Shown here in pieces: positions 1 to 8,578 of a stretch of 64,000 nt of DNA. This DNA comes from Catenibacillus sp964565805 (lineage in GTDB: Bacteria > Bacillota > Clostridia > Lachnospirales > Lachnospiraceae). How positions within the stretch are numbered: the first letter of the stretch is position 1; each line of letters starts with the position of its first letter. A program made the position numbers and the translations under genes. The stretch covers positions 1-64,000 of the forward strand of contig CAZMGH010000013.1 in the NCBI GenBank assembly GCA_964565805.1, read 5' to 3'. The notes beneath the pieces are model-generated. The model searched no databases and was not told where the DNA came from. It was given only the letters and a program-made list of their open reading frames with translations.

Positions 1-22
1 CTTTCCTTGCGGTCATTCGATT

Positions 23-2389
23 TTAATTGATCTGTTTTGTTACAGACGCACCGTCTCGTAAGGTGGTCCATTGATCCTCCAGTTCAAAAGATACCTCGCC
101 GCCGGAAGCGGTCACTGTGACCTGATGAGGCTCAACTTTTACAAAAAGTTTTGTTCCCCGCCAGATCATACGAAACTCCAGTTTTTCCCATTCCTCAGGG
201 AGGGACGGACGGATCCGAAGCTCACCGTCCACGATACGTACACCCCCAAAGCCAAGGATCGCAGACTGCCATACACCGCCCATGGAAGCGCTGTGGATCC
301 CCGCATTGGAGGAACGCATCTCTTCTCCCAAATCCACGCTGCTGGCTCCTTTAAAGAACCGGTAGGCGGTTTCATGAAGGCCCAGGTCATTGGCAAGAAC
401 GCTGTGGATAGACTTGCTCAGAGAAGAATCATGAAGGGTCCGGGCCTCATAATATTCATAATTTTTCTTCTTAGTTTTCGGTTCAAACAGATCATCTAAA
501 AGGTACATGAGCACTACCAGATCGCTTTGCTTAAGCACCTGCATATGGCTGATCTGCTCCATATTATAGTCATTATAAATGGTCCCTACTACAGAACTTT
601 CCCGATATTTTGTCAGGTCGATCTCCTTTAAGTCAGAGAATCCGTCAAACTGAGGCACGATGCCGGTTTCAGGATCCGGCTCCGGCAGATAAAGTTTACC
701 AATCCTCTCCTTTACTGTCTTTTCCATTTCTTTAAGGTCCAGGGCCTTATCCAAACGGTAAAATACCTGCTGTTTATTAGGATCCTGGCTCTCTTTCAGC
801 TGATTGGCCAGCTTAAGGGCCAGATCCATATTATACCAGGCCAGGTAATTGGTATAGGCATTGTTATTCACATGCTCTGAATACTCGTCCGGCCCGATTA
901 CATCATTAATCTCATACCGATCCTTTTCCTCATTCCACTCCAGGCGACTGCCCCAAAAGCGGGCAGTTTCAAAAATGATCTCATAGCCATACCGGTCCAT
1001 AAAATCCTCATCCCTGGTCACGTTGTAATATTCCCACACAGCAAAAGACACATCCGCGGAAATATGCTGTTCAATCAGCCCGGTAAGGATGGGAAGGGTT
1101 TCTCCTGTAACCACATCTGCCTCGCCCCACAGCGGGGTAACTTCCCCGTCATCCATCCATGCGGATTCCCACGGATACATGGCCCCTTTATAGCCATTTT
1201 CAGCAGCCTTTTTCCGTGCCCCGGACAACGTGTTATACCGGTATTCCAGAAGGGCCCTTGCCGTTTCAGGCTGAGTCATCATATAGTAAGGCAGGATAAA
1301 GACTTCTGTATCCCAGAAGGAATGACCTTTATATCCCTCGCCGCTCATAGCCTTGGCACCGATGCCTACCCGGTTGTCATCCTTTTTCACCATAATATTT
1401 AAGTGATACAGAGCAAAGCGCATGGCCAGCTGGTCAAAGGGATCCCGGGAACTTATAACAATATCCTGATCCTTCCAGATCTTATCCCACTGCTTTTGGC
1501 TGGCAGACATTAAAGAATCATAATCGGCTTGAAATACTTCCATAATAGATGCCTTACTGTCCTCTTTTACGGCATTTACCGCCGCTTCCCGATCCATATC
1601 TTTATAGGTCAGATCCCGCGTCGTATGAACCGTACAGTATTTTTCCAAACAGAAATTTTCTCCTGTCTCCACCTTTTGTACAGCACTTAAATCAATCTCT
1701 CGCCTTTCGATTACCGGAAGAAGCATCGGCTGTACCGGTGCTCCGTTCAGAAAAAATTTATGAGCGCAGTGAAGGGCTACCGTCACCTTGGACTGGATAG
1801 TCTCAGATACCATTTCCAGATACTTATAATCGTAAAGTCGGCGTTTCCCTTCGGAAAAATGTTGGGAGCCGCTGTTAGAAACTCTTCCGTTAATACCGCT
1901 GACAATTTTAAGGTTAATCCCTTCATTTAAAGGCTGTATGGAAACCTTTGCGGCCATCACATGGTCATTGTCCATGGAAGCCATACGGCGAAATTCAAAC
2001 CGGATCCGTTTCCCCTCCGGGCTTTCCCATTTAAACCGGCGGACCGTTTCCCCGTTTTTCAGGTTCATGGTTCGATGATAATCATAAACCTGTCCCTTCT
2101 CCATGGAAAAACGCTTTCCGTCAATCCACAAAGCGATCTTTGTCATGTCCGGCATGTTTGGAAGCTCAGTCACCTCATTGCTGCCAAAACGATCAAAGGT
2201 CCCTGTAACAAAAAGGTTCCTTGTCTCTCCCACATACGCTTCTTCCAGGGCATTGCGCACACCTAAATAGCCGTTTCCCTGGCAAAAAATGGCCTCGCAC
2301 TTTCCCAAATACCGGGGATCAAAGGCGGATTCCTCCACGATCCATCCGGCCATGGCCCCGGTGCCTGAATCATATTTCATAATTCCCAT
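23..2389 (-). CDS. GH65 family alpha-glucoside phosphorylase
   Basis: The 788-residue product has the full length of inverting glycoside hydrolase family 65 disaccharide phosphorylases (maltose, kojibiose, nigerose, trehalose types), which release beta-glucose 1-phosphate using phosphate. The N-terminal beta-sandwich covers roughly residues 1-270. The (alpha/alpha)6 barrel carries 'GHSFWDTE' near 355-362 and 'IGPDEY' near 498-503, where Glu502 matches the family's general acid. A C-terminal beta domain closes the protein. No signal peptide is seen, so it is cytoplasmic. The ATG is preceded by AAAGGAG at 7 nt. It follows a second glycosidase and a sugar ABC permease on the same strand, so it probably phosphorolyses an imported alpha-glucoside. 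Specificity cannot be read from the sequence. Confidence 0.9.
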   Translation of the reverse strand: MGIMKYDSGTGAMAGWIVEESAFDPRYLGKCEAIFCQGNGYLGVRNALEEAYVGETRNLFVTGTFDRFGSNEVTELPNMPDMTKIALWIDGKRFSMEKGQVYDYHRTMNLKNGETVRRFKWESPEGKRIRFEFRRMASMDNDHVMAAKVSIQPLNEGINLKIVSGINGRVSNSGSQHFSEGKRRLYDYKYLEMVSETIQSKVTVALHCAHKFFLNGAPVQPMLLPVIERREIDLSAVQKVETGENFCLEKYCTVHTTRDLTYKDMDREAAVNAVKEDSKASIMEVFQADYDSLMSASQKQWDKIWKDQDIVISSRDPFDQLAMRFALYHLNIMVKKDDNRVGIGAKAMSGEGYKGHSFWDTEVFILPYYMMTQPETARALLEYRYNTLSGARKKAAENGYKGAMYPWESAWMDDGEVTPLWGEADVVTGETLPILTGLIEQHISADVSFAVWEYYNVTRDEDFMDRYGYEIIFETARFWGSRLEWNEEKDRYEINDVIGPDEYSEHVNNNAYTNYLAWYNMDLALKLANQLKESQDPNKQQVFYRLDKALDLKEMEKTVKERIGKLYLPEPDPETGIVPQFDGFSDLKEIDLTKYRESSVVGTIYNDYNMEQISHMQVLKQSDLVVLMYLLDDLFEPKTKKKNYEYYEARTLHDSSLSKSIHSVLANDLGLHETAYRFFKGASSVDLGEEMRSSNAGIHSASMGGVWQSAILGFGGVRIVDGELRIRPSLPEEWEKLEFRMIWRGTKLFVKVEPHQVTVTASGGEVSFELEDQWTTLRDGASVTKQIN

Positions 2390-2447
2390 AAATAAACTCC
2401 TTTAACACAGCGCCCGGGCCAACATATCCGGACGCTTATTCTTTCAT

Positions 2448-4694
2448 TTATATGCCCCCACAGGGCAGGATCAGAGTAAACTGTTCTTTGCTCCACTCCA
2501 GCCGGTCCCGGTAAAGGGTATCATCAATCCAAAAATCTCCCTTATAAACAATTTCCAAAGGTCTTTGGGCAGTATTTTTTACATGGATCTCCATGCCCCG
2601 ATCTGTCTCATGGCAGGTCAGGGACATTTCTCCATCTAAAACCCTTACATGCTCCAAAGACGCATCTTTCCAGGAGGATGGGAGGCAGGGTGACAAAAGA
2701 ATCTTTTTTTCACTGGCCTGGGGACGAATCCCGAAGAAATATTTTACTACCGGCACCATAATCCCGTAGGTGGTCCAGGCCTGGACAAAGCAGCCGTAAT
2801 CCGGGGACATTTCAGAAATCGATCCCGGTGTAGCCATGCCAAAGGTGGAAAAGATTTTCTGGATCAACTCTAAAGCGCGGTCACTGTACCCATAGCGGGC
2901 CTGAGCCACAGCCATGGCGCCTGTGGAAATGGTCATGGCCGCTCCCTGGGCCATGGCCTCCAGATACATGCCATAGGGGCCGATAAACTCCCGGGTATGC
3001 AGATTTTTTAAAGCAATATCCGCCATTTCCTTTGGAGCAATGCCACTTTCCATAGGCACATTGATGACCCAGTTCCGATTAATGAGCCAGCCTTTTTCTT
3101 CGGTTTCATCTATTTTCCGCTGGGTAAACAGGTTATGGACATACTCCCGGATATGGTCTGAACGGGCATTTTTCTCCATATTCAGAATCATGTCCTCTTT
3201 CTTTTTCAGCACCTTGTAGGACGTATAGGCATCACAGTAAAGCCCCTCCTCCTCATTCCAAAACAGGTTATTTACTGCATCCTTTGTCTTCTCACCTAGC
3301 TGAGTGCAGGCCTCCGCCCAGTCCTCATACTCCGGTCCCATAAGGCGGCACATTTTTCCATAACACTCATAGGCTAGCCCTGTGTAAACCGCTGTATCGA
3401 TCAGCTCCATATTTAGGCCAGCGATCTCAATAATGCCGTAGCCTGTAGGAAAAAGATCCCCGTCATCATCCTGTTCCTGAAGCCATTCCACACTTTTACC
3501 CATGTAAGCAAAACCATCCCGGATCAGGGAGAAATCTCCGGTCCACTGGTAATATTCCCACATCATTACAATAAAGTGGGCGGTTTCCTGAGTATTACCG
3601 TAATTAGGACACACCTCATTAGTAAGGATCTCATGAACGATCCGTCCGTTTCCATTATATTTTTCAGAGTAATCCAGAATCAGTTTTAAAGTATCCCGGC
3701 AAAGCTTATAATCTCCCAGGCACAAAACTCCCTGAAGGGTATAAAAGCTGTCGCAACCGAACCACCAGGGATATTCCGGATAACCGGCAGCGATTCCCCG
3801 GTTGCCGTTGGAAGTGGCAGTGACCAGCCAGTCTGTATGTACCTTTACCCAGGAGAAAATTTCATCAAAATCCGAATCCGGTGTTTTTAACCGGGTCTTT
3901 TCCATAAGCCGGTCATACCTGGCCGCCTTTAGACATTCATAGTCTGTATCTCTTGTCAGTTTTTCATATTCCTGGAACACTTCTTTTTCAGAAAGATCCG
4001 ATCCGGAAATATAGATATTTAATACATACGTTTCCTCCGGCTTTAAAGTAAAGTTCCAGGAACCCTCCAAGCTGACGCCTTGACCCTTTGTATTTTCCGG
4101 TCCCGTGATCTGGCCCTGACGGATATGGTCTGCCGGAGCATCCCAGCCAATGGCTGTATACCAGAGATGATCGCAATCCTTCACCACAAAGACCGGGTCA
4201 TTTTTCTGTAACATGGGGCTTGTGTAAATAACCTCATCCTTTTCCCCGTCAAAAATCCCGGCATCTTCAGACATCCACATCGGCCGCAAATCTGTACGGG
4301 CAAGAAAAACGGCTGTACACTGACAAGACTGGACTCCATAATTATAAAACTCATAAGTCACCTTCAACCCGCAAACATCATCCGGGATGATTTGAGTCCG
4401 CCGTATGGATACGGTTGTATGACCAAGGCCATTTCCGTAAACAAATTCATTTTTATAAGGATAATTATTAAACTCATCGGCATGGATCCAGCAATCCGCG
4501 ATTTTTGACGTGTGGTCTGTAAACCTGAGCCAGAATCCATCTAAAAGCTTAATGGGATACAACCACAGACCGCCCATTTCATTTTCCAGATGATGGCCGA
4601 AATCCGGAAAAAAGCCGTCAATGGTGCCAATCAGCTTTAAACGCTCATTGGCACATACATACTGTCTGCGTGTACAGTGTACTGATGCTTTCAT
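2448..4694 (-). CDS. Glycogen-debranching-type (six-hairpin) glycoside hydrolase
   Basis: This 748-residue cytoplasmic protein has an N-terminal beta-rich domain (about 1-260) and a C-terminal alpha/alpha toroid ('YPWWFGCDSFYTLQG', 'FPTGYGIIEIAG', 'GSISEMSPD'). That pattern is typical of amylo-alpha-1,6-glucosidase / GDE_C-like and related clan GH-L enzymes. The start is placed at the ATG at 4694 because AAAGGAG lies 8-9 nt upstream; an upstream in-frame ATG at 4718 has no such site. It lies between a truncated ABC sugar permease and the GH65 phosphorylase, suggesting both enzymes act on the same imported alpha-glucan or oligosaccharide. The family is inferred from fold-level motifs; substrate and CAZy family are uncertain. 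Confidence 0.65.
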   Translation of the reverse strand: MKASVHCTRRQYVCANERLKLIGTIDGFFPDFGHHLENEMGGLWLYPIKLLDGFWLRFTDHTSKIADCWIHADEFNNYPYKNEFVYGNGLGHTTVSIRRTQIIPDDVCGLKVTYEFYNYGVQSCQCTAVFLARTDLRPMWMSEDAGIFDGEKDEVIYTSPMLQKNDPVFVVKDCDHLWYTAIGWDAPADHIRQGQITGPENTKGQGVSLEGSWNFTLKPEETYVLNIYISGSDLSEKEVFQEYEKLTRDTDYECLKAARYDRLMEKTRLKTPDSDFDEIFSWVKVHTDWLVTATSNGNRGIAAGYPEYPWWFGCDSFYTLQGVLCLGDYKLCRDTLKLILDYSEKYNGNGRIVHEILTNEVCPNYGNTQETAHFIVMMWEYYQWTGDFSLIRDGFAYMGKSVEWLQEQDDDGDLFPTGYGIIEIAGLNMELIDTAVYTGLAYECYGKMCRLMGPEYEDWAEACTQLGEKTKDAVNNLFWNEEEGLYCDAYTSYKVLKKKEDMILNMEKNARSDHIREYVHNLFTQRKIDETEEKGWLINRNWVINVPMESGIAPKEMADIALKNLHTREFIGPYGMYLEAMAQGAAMTISTGAMAVAQARYGYSDRALELIQKIFSTFGMATPGSISEMSPDYGCFVQAWTTYGIMVPVVKYFFGIRPQASEKKILLSPCLPSSWKDASLEHVRVLDGEMSLTCHETDRGMEIHVKNTAQRPLEIVYKGDFWIDDTLYRDRLEWSKEQFTLILPCGGI

Positions 4695-4730
4695 TATAGA
4701 AATCTCCTTTCGGATCATTATGTAACATTT

Positions 4731-5414
4731 TCAGCCCTTTGTTCCCGCAGAAATGGAAATACCATCGATAATATATTGCTGGGCAATAAAGAACAGGATC
4801 AGAATCGGCAGCATAACAAGAATGGTCGCTGCCATAAGCTGGTTCCACTGACTGGTATACATTCCTTTAAAGAAGGAAAGTCCCAGAGATAAGGTAAATT
4901 TCTTGCTGTCATACAAATAGATCAGAGGACCATTAAAATCGTTCCACACGCCCATAAATGTAAAAATAGCCACAGCAGTTAATACTGGCTTGCACATAGG
5001 CAGGATAATTCTTAAAAACACCTTGAAAGGACCTGCTCCATCCATACGAGCAGCTTCATCAAAGTCCTTGGGAATCCCGGACATATACTGGCGCAAAAGG
5101 AAAATATTAAATGCGCCGCCGCCAAAAAAAGAAGGAACGATCAGGGGAAGGAATGTATCTATCCAGCCCATTCCTCTAAAAATCAAATATTGAGGAATCA
5201 TGGTAATTTGTCCCGGCAGCATCATCGTTGCCAGAAGAATCAAAAACCATACCCTTTTTCCCTTAAAGTTAAACCGGGAAAACCCATAAGCTACGATTGC
5301 CGCACTAAAAAGTGTACCGATCATCACCGGAACAAGAATGATCAACGTATTTTTCAAATACAGAAAAAACGGAATAGATGTAAATCTCCTCCCTTGAAAA
5401 TAATCTTTGTACAA
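4731..5414 (-). pseudogene. Sugar ABC transporter permease (MalG/YcjP type), N-terminally truncated
   Basis: The reading frame gives 227 residues of a binding-protein-dependent sugar permease with several membrane helices. It carries the cytoplasmic EAA loop ('EAARMDGAG' then about 16 residues, 'PMCKP') that docks on the ATPase. Family members are about 270-290 residues, so the first membrane helix and roughly 60 residues are missing. The frame opens at a TTG (5414) and is closed upstream by an in-frame TAA at 5433-5435. Both lie inside a 55-base sequence repeated across the adjacent 100-N gap. The gene is therefore either truncated by a real deletion or broken by assembly. No substrate-binding protein or partner permease is present in the window. 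Confidence 0.75.
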
Positions 5415-5457
5415 ACAACTTTGTTTAATCGTTTACGAAAGCGCTTTTGCAGGTCTT
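5403..5457. repeat. 55-base direct repeat, left copy flanking gap 1
   Basis: These 55 bases are repeated exactly at 5558-5612, immediately across the N run. The exact length and position at both contig ends point to a de Bruijn overlap (k=55) rather than a biological duplication. The segment holds the upstream stop of the permease frame and an operator-like palindrome (AAAGCGCTTT). Confidence 0.95.
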
Positions 5458-5557
5458 NNNNNNNNNNNNNNNNNNNNNNNNNNNNNNNNNNNNNNNNNNN
5501 NNNNNNNNNNNNNNNNNNNNNNNNNNNNNNNNNNNNNNNNNNNNNNNNNNNNNNNNN
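5458..5557. other. Assembly gap (100 N)
   Basis: A run of exactly 100 unknown bases, the conventional scaffold gap of unspecified size. The flanks share a 55-base identity, so the true distance may be zero, with contigs overlapping. Otherwise it may hide the missing permease 5' end and other transporter genes. Confidence 0.98.
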
Positions 5558-5612
5558 ATCTTTGTACAAACAACTTTGTTTAATCGTTTACGAAAGCGCT
5601 TTTGCAGGTCTT
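5558..5612. repeat. 55-base direct repeat, right copy flanking gap 1
   Basis: Exact copy of 5403-5457. On this contig it continues into the terminator of the lacI-type gene, so this copy looks like the native upstream region of the sugar operon. Confidence 0.95.
5585..5604. promoter_or_regulatory. LacI/CcpA-type operator candidate
   Basis: CGTTTACG is followed by GAAAGCGCTTTTG. The 10-bp palindrome AAAGCGCTTT (5593-5602) resembles LacI-family and cre operators. It lies between the LacI-type regulator gene and the sugar-catabolic genes, where the operon promoter is expected. The same bases recur at 5430-5449 in the duplicated contig end. Binding is inferred. Confidence 0.45.
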
Positions 5613-5680
5613 TTGAAATTTATGTTTTATTTTTACATAAAACGCATAAAACATCAGTTTTTACTAAGCAAATATACCAA

Positions 5681-5730
5681 AAGAAAAAACACCGGAGGTA
5701 GGCTTACGCCTTCCTTTCCAGTGTTTTCTT
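5681..5730 (-). terminator. Terminator of the lacI-type gene
   Basis: A long stem (AAGAAAAAACAC pairing with GTGTTTTCTT, with further GC-rich inner pairing) lies about 70 bases past the regulator stop. On the minus strand it runs into a T-rich tract. The A-rich other side may let it work in both directions. Confidence 0.7.
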
Positions 5731-5801
5731 TAAAGATTATCCGATTAAATCCTCATTGCTATTGGTACAATAGCTGTACAGATACCGTTTCTCGCTTACT
5801 G

Positions 5802-6821
5802 TCATCGACAATGAATCTTCACAGTATTCCGCTTTATAAACTTATAGGGTACATAAATATGACCAAATTCCTTCTTTTCCTTGATCATTTCATAAAGGAC
5901 CTCCCCGCCGATTCGGCCCATTTCATAAGGGTCTTGGGCAACAGTCGTCAGTCCTCCGTTAATATACCGGGCTGCAGGTATATCATCAAAGCCTACTACA
6001 GATATATCTTCTGGAACCTTAAGGCCCCTTTCATTTAATGCCCGCAAAACACCCATAGCCATCAGATCGCTGGAACAAAAGATGGCCGTGACGCCAAGAC
6101 AGTTATCTAAAAGCCGGAAGGTGGCTCTGTAGGCCTCTTCCTCATCAAACTCCCCATTTTCCACCCAGGAGCTTCCGGTTTCCAATCCTGCCTCGGCCAT
6201 GGCCTGAAGATAGCCCTTTAATCGCCGCTGGGATACCGTGGCTGTGTCCTTGCCGTTCATCAGGGCGATCTTTTTATGGCCCATGCCAATAAGATAGTGG
6301 GTCACATCATAGGCTGCCCGCGCGTTGTCAATGGAGAGGCCGCACACATTTTTGCTTTTATACTCTCCTTCCATGACTACACAGGGGATCTCGCTGCTCA
6401 TTAGCTCCCGATAATACGGTTCATTAGTATTTAAACCGGACACAAGGACACCGTCAATATTTTTTTGACGGCACAGCTGGATATAGCTCAGCTCTCCCTG
6501 TTTGGCCGCGTTTGTAGTTAATATAATAAAATCAAACTGGTGATCCAAAGAAGCCTGATACATGCCGCTGAGCATGCCGTAAACGAAACCGCTTTCATCC
6601 CGCTTTACAAGACCAGAAACAAGATAGGCCAAATTTTTCCTTGCCTTTCCTCCCAGAGAACGGGCGTTAGCATCCGGCATGTAATTCAGCCTTTGAGCAA
6701 TCTCCTGCACCTTTTTCTTTGTTTCCGGCTTTACATCGCTGTACCCGTTTAATGCCTTGGAAACTGTAGTGATAGACACCCCTGCTTCTCTGGCCACATC
6801 TTTTATTCCTGTTCTTCCCAC
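5802..6821 (-). CDS. LacI family transcriptional regulator
   Basis: The 339-residue protein has an N-terminal LacI helix-turn-helix ('IKDVAREAGVSITTVSKALN', about residues 6-25) and a hinge helix ('ANARSLGG'). A periplasmic-binding-protein-like effector domain follows, with typical 'IDGVLVSG', 'GHKKIALMNG' and 'VVGFDDIPAARY' segments. It presumably binds operators next to the adjacent alpha-glucoside genes, which lie on the same strand beyond its terminator. A 16-bp palindrome in its own leader (6852-6867) suggests autoregulation. The effector sugar is unknown. Confidence 0.92.
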   Translation of the reverse strand: MGRTGIKDVAREAGVSITTVSKALNGYSDVKPETKKKVQEIAQRLNYMPDANARSLGGKARKNLAYLVSGLVKRDESGFVYGMLSGMYQASLDHQFDFIILTTNAAKQGELSYIQLCRQKNIDGVLVSGLNTNEPYYRELMSSEIPCVVMEGEYKSKNVCGLSIDNARAAYDVTHYLIGMGHKKIALMNGKDTATVSQRRLKGYLQAMAEAGLETGSSWVENGEFDEEEAYRATFRLLDNCLGVTAIFCSSDLMAMGVLRALNERGLKVPEDISVVGFDDIPAARYINGGLTTVAQDPYEMGRIGGEVLYEMIKEKKEFGHIYVPYKFIKRNTVKIHCR

Positions 6822-6851
6822 TATAACTCACCCTTGATCTGTTTATTACGT

Positions 6852-6867
6852 TTTTGCTTTAGCAAAA
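6852..6867. promoter_or_regulatory. Palindromic operator candidate in lacI leader
   Basis: TTTTGCT-TT-AGCAAAA is a perfect 7+7 inverted repeat between the regulator's -10 element and its start codon. It fits an autoregulatory site of a LacI-family repressor. Binding is inferred from position and symmetry only. Confidence 0.45.
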
Positions 6868-6877
6868 CCATAGTTCG

Positions 6878-6883
6878 ATTATA
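6878..6883 (-). promoter_or_regulatory. -10 element of lacI-type gene
   Basis: On the minus strand TGGTATAAT forms an extended -10 (TGn plus TATAAT). No good -35 is seen at 16-18 bp. Confidence 0.5.
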
Positions 6884-7010
6884 CCATAAAATCCGCAAAA
6901 TTGAGAAGAGTGAATGTAGACCAGAGACAGTCTCATTTTCTCTTTTACAAAGAATCACTCTTCTGCAGGAAACTGCTAGCTGCTAATTTCCCCCCAGCAC
7001 TTTCACCCCA
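6884..7010. other. Intergenic region between lacI-type gene and MATE promoter
   Basis: No coding potential is visible. It holds a 10-bp inverted repeat with arms at about 6905-6914 and 6955-6964, enclosing a smaller GAGAC/GTCTC pair. It might serve as a structural boundary between the divergent transcripts; no function can be assigned. Confidence 0.4.
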
Positions 7011-7039
7011 TTGACAACTGCTGCAAAGTACACTATAAT
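7011..7039 (+). promoter_or_regulatory. Sigma-A promoter of the MATE gene
   Basis: TTGACA (7011-7016) and TATAAT (7034-7039) are perfect consensus hexamers separated by 17 bp. Transcription should begin near 7046, giving a leader of about 140 nt before the MATE start codon. Confidence 0.85.
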
Positions 7040-7089
7040 ATGGCCTGTAAAATTATTGGGTGGATTTTTCCTGACCTTGTCATCTTTTC

Positions 7090-7121
7090 GCCACGCAGCC
7101 CCCCGCTGCGTGGCTTTTTTT
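7090..7121 (+). terminator. Intrinsic terminator inside the MATE leader (attenuator)
   Basis: A perfect 10-bp stem (GCCACGCAGC / GCTGCGTGGC) with a five-C loop is followed by seven T. It lies between the strong promoter at 7011-7039 and the MATE start at 7188, so it should stop transcription unless antiterminated. A second small hairpin (CTGTGC-TT-GCACAG, 7147-7160) follows it. Confidence 0.8.
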
Positions 7122-7187
7122 GCGAGATACGCCTGGCAAGCGACCGCTGTGCTTGCACAGAGTCACCCACATAGAAAGGAGAAAAAC

Positions 7188-8522
7188 GTGAACGAAGATT
7201 TTATGAAAGAAAAACCGGTGCTTCCGCTGATTTTGTCCATGTCCCTGCCTATGGTGCTGTCTATGCTGGTCAATTCCCTATACAATATTGTGGACAGCTT
7301 TTTTGTGGCACAGATCAGCGAGGATGCTATGACCGCCCTATCTCTGGTCTATCCGGTACAGAACTTTATTAATGCGGCAGGTATCGGCTTTGGAATCGGG
7401 ATCAATGCAGCCATTGCCTTCTACCTTGGCGCTAAAGATCAGGAAAAAGCCGACAGGGCCGCATCTTCCGGACTGGCGCTGGCAGTCATCCACAGCATTG
7501 TCATAACCATTATAACCATTGCCATTATGCCATGTTTTCTTAAAATGTTTACGAAGACCCAGACGGTCATTGACCTGGGACTTAAATATAGCGTTATTGC
7601 CTTTGCTTTTACTCTTATGATCGTTTTAGGAGTAACCTTTGAAAAAATCTTTCAGGCAGTGGGCAGCATGAAGATCACTATGATCAGTCTTATGTGCGGG
7701 TGTATTGCCAATATTATTTTAGATCCGGTGCTGATTTTCGGCATAGGGCCATTTCCTGAAATGGGCATTGAGGGAGCGGCTCTGGCTACAGGGCTGGGCC
7801 AGACTCTTTCTCTGGTGATCTACCTGGTCGTTTATTTCCTGCGCCCCATTCCGGTACGCATCCGCAGACAGCACCTTATTCCTGACAGAGACATAACCGC
7901 AAGGCTGTATTCTGTGGGCATCCCGGCCACCTTAAATATGGCCCTGCCTTCCCTGCTGATTTCCGCTTTAAATGGGATTTTGGCCGCCTATTCCCAGGTT
8001 TATATCCTTGTTCTTGGCATTTATTATAAGCTGCAGACTTTCCTTTACCTGCCTGCCAATGGAATTATCCAAGGGATGCGGCCTCTCATGGGCTTTAATT
8101 ACGGCGCCGGGGAAGAAGGACGGGTCCGTCAGATTTATAAAATCGTCCTGTGTATGAGCGGCGGGATCATGGCCGCAGGAACAGTGATCTGCCTTCGGAT
8201 TCCGGGTCCCTTAATGGGACTGTTTACCCATACTTCGGAAACCATTGCTGCCGGAGAAACAGCCCTGCGCATCATCAGCGCCGGCTTTATCATTTCCGCA
8301 GTTTCCGTCACCTCCTGCGGCGCTTTAGAAGGTCTTGGAAAAGGAACGCCTTCGTTGATCATCTCACTATGCCGTTATCTGATCATCATTCTTCCAGCGG
8401 CTTTTCTTTTAAGCCGGGCCTTTGGCCCCACAGGGGTATGGAACAGCTTTTGGATCGCCGAAGCCGCCACGGCCATTGTTTCATTTTTTGTTTATCGTAG
8501 GGCCGTAAAATCAAAAAGGTGA
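7188..8522 (+). CDS. MATE family multidrug/organic cation efflux protein
   Basis: The 444-residue integral membrane protein has about 12 hydrophobic helices in two repeated halves. The N-terminal signature is 'PMVLSMLVNSLYNIVDSFFV', with 'GIGINAAIAFYLG' following, as in MATE Na+/H+-coupled drug exporters of the inner membrane. The start is set at GTG 7188 because AAAGGAG precedes it by 6 nt and the length then fits the family. The upstream open frame includes the promoter and terminator and cannot be coding. Expression is probably controlled by premature termination in the leader. Substrate is unknown. Confidence 0.9.
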   Translation: MNEDFMKEKPVLPLILSMSLPMVLSMLVNSLYNIVDSFFVAQISEDAMTALSLVYPVQNFINAAGIGFGIGINAAIAFYLGAKDQEKADRAASSGLALAVIHSIVITIITIAIMPCFLKMFTKTQTVIDLGLKYSVIAFAFTLMIVLGVTFEKIFQAVGSMKITMISLMCGCIANIILDPVLIFGIGPFPEMGIEGAALATGLGQTLSLVIYLVVYFLRPIPVRIRRQHLIPDRDITARLYSVGIPATLNMALPSLLISALNGILAAYSQVYILVLGIYYKLQTFLYLPANGIIQGMRPLMGFNYGAGEEGRVRQIYKIVLCMSGGIMAAGTVICLRIPGPLMGLFTHTSETIAAGETALRIISAGFIISAVSVTSCGALEGLGKGTPSLIISLCRYLIIILPAAFLLSRAFGPTGVWNSFWIAEAATAIVSFFVYRRAVKSKR

Positions 8523-8578
8523 TTTTCCATGCCGTCCTTGATGGTTGTTGGCGCCCTTTTTACTTTAGACTCTTGTTT

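Noticed and set aside
5190..6038. Long plus-strand ORF running through the gap
   Set aside because: Its length comes from reading through the 100 N and it is antisense to the permease and LacI-type genes.
7040..7174. Possible 44-codon leader peptide in the MATE leader
   Set aside because: Its ATG directly abuts the -10 element, upstream of the expected transcription start, and it lacks a ribosome binding site.
7011..7187. Open reading frame continuing 59 codons upstream of the MATE start
   Set aside because: It includes the -35/-10 hexamers and the terminator stem, would start inside the promoter and has no ribosome site; the GTG at 7188 has an ideal one.
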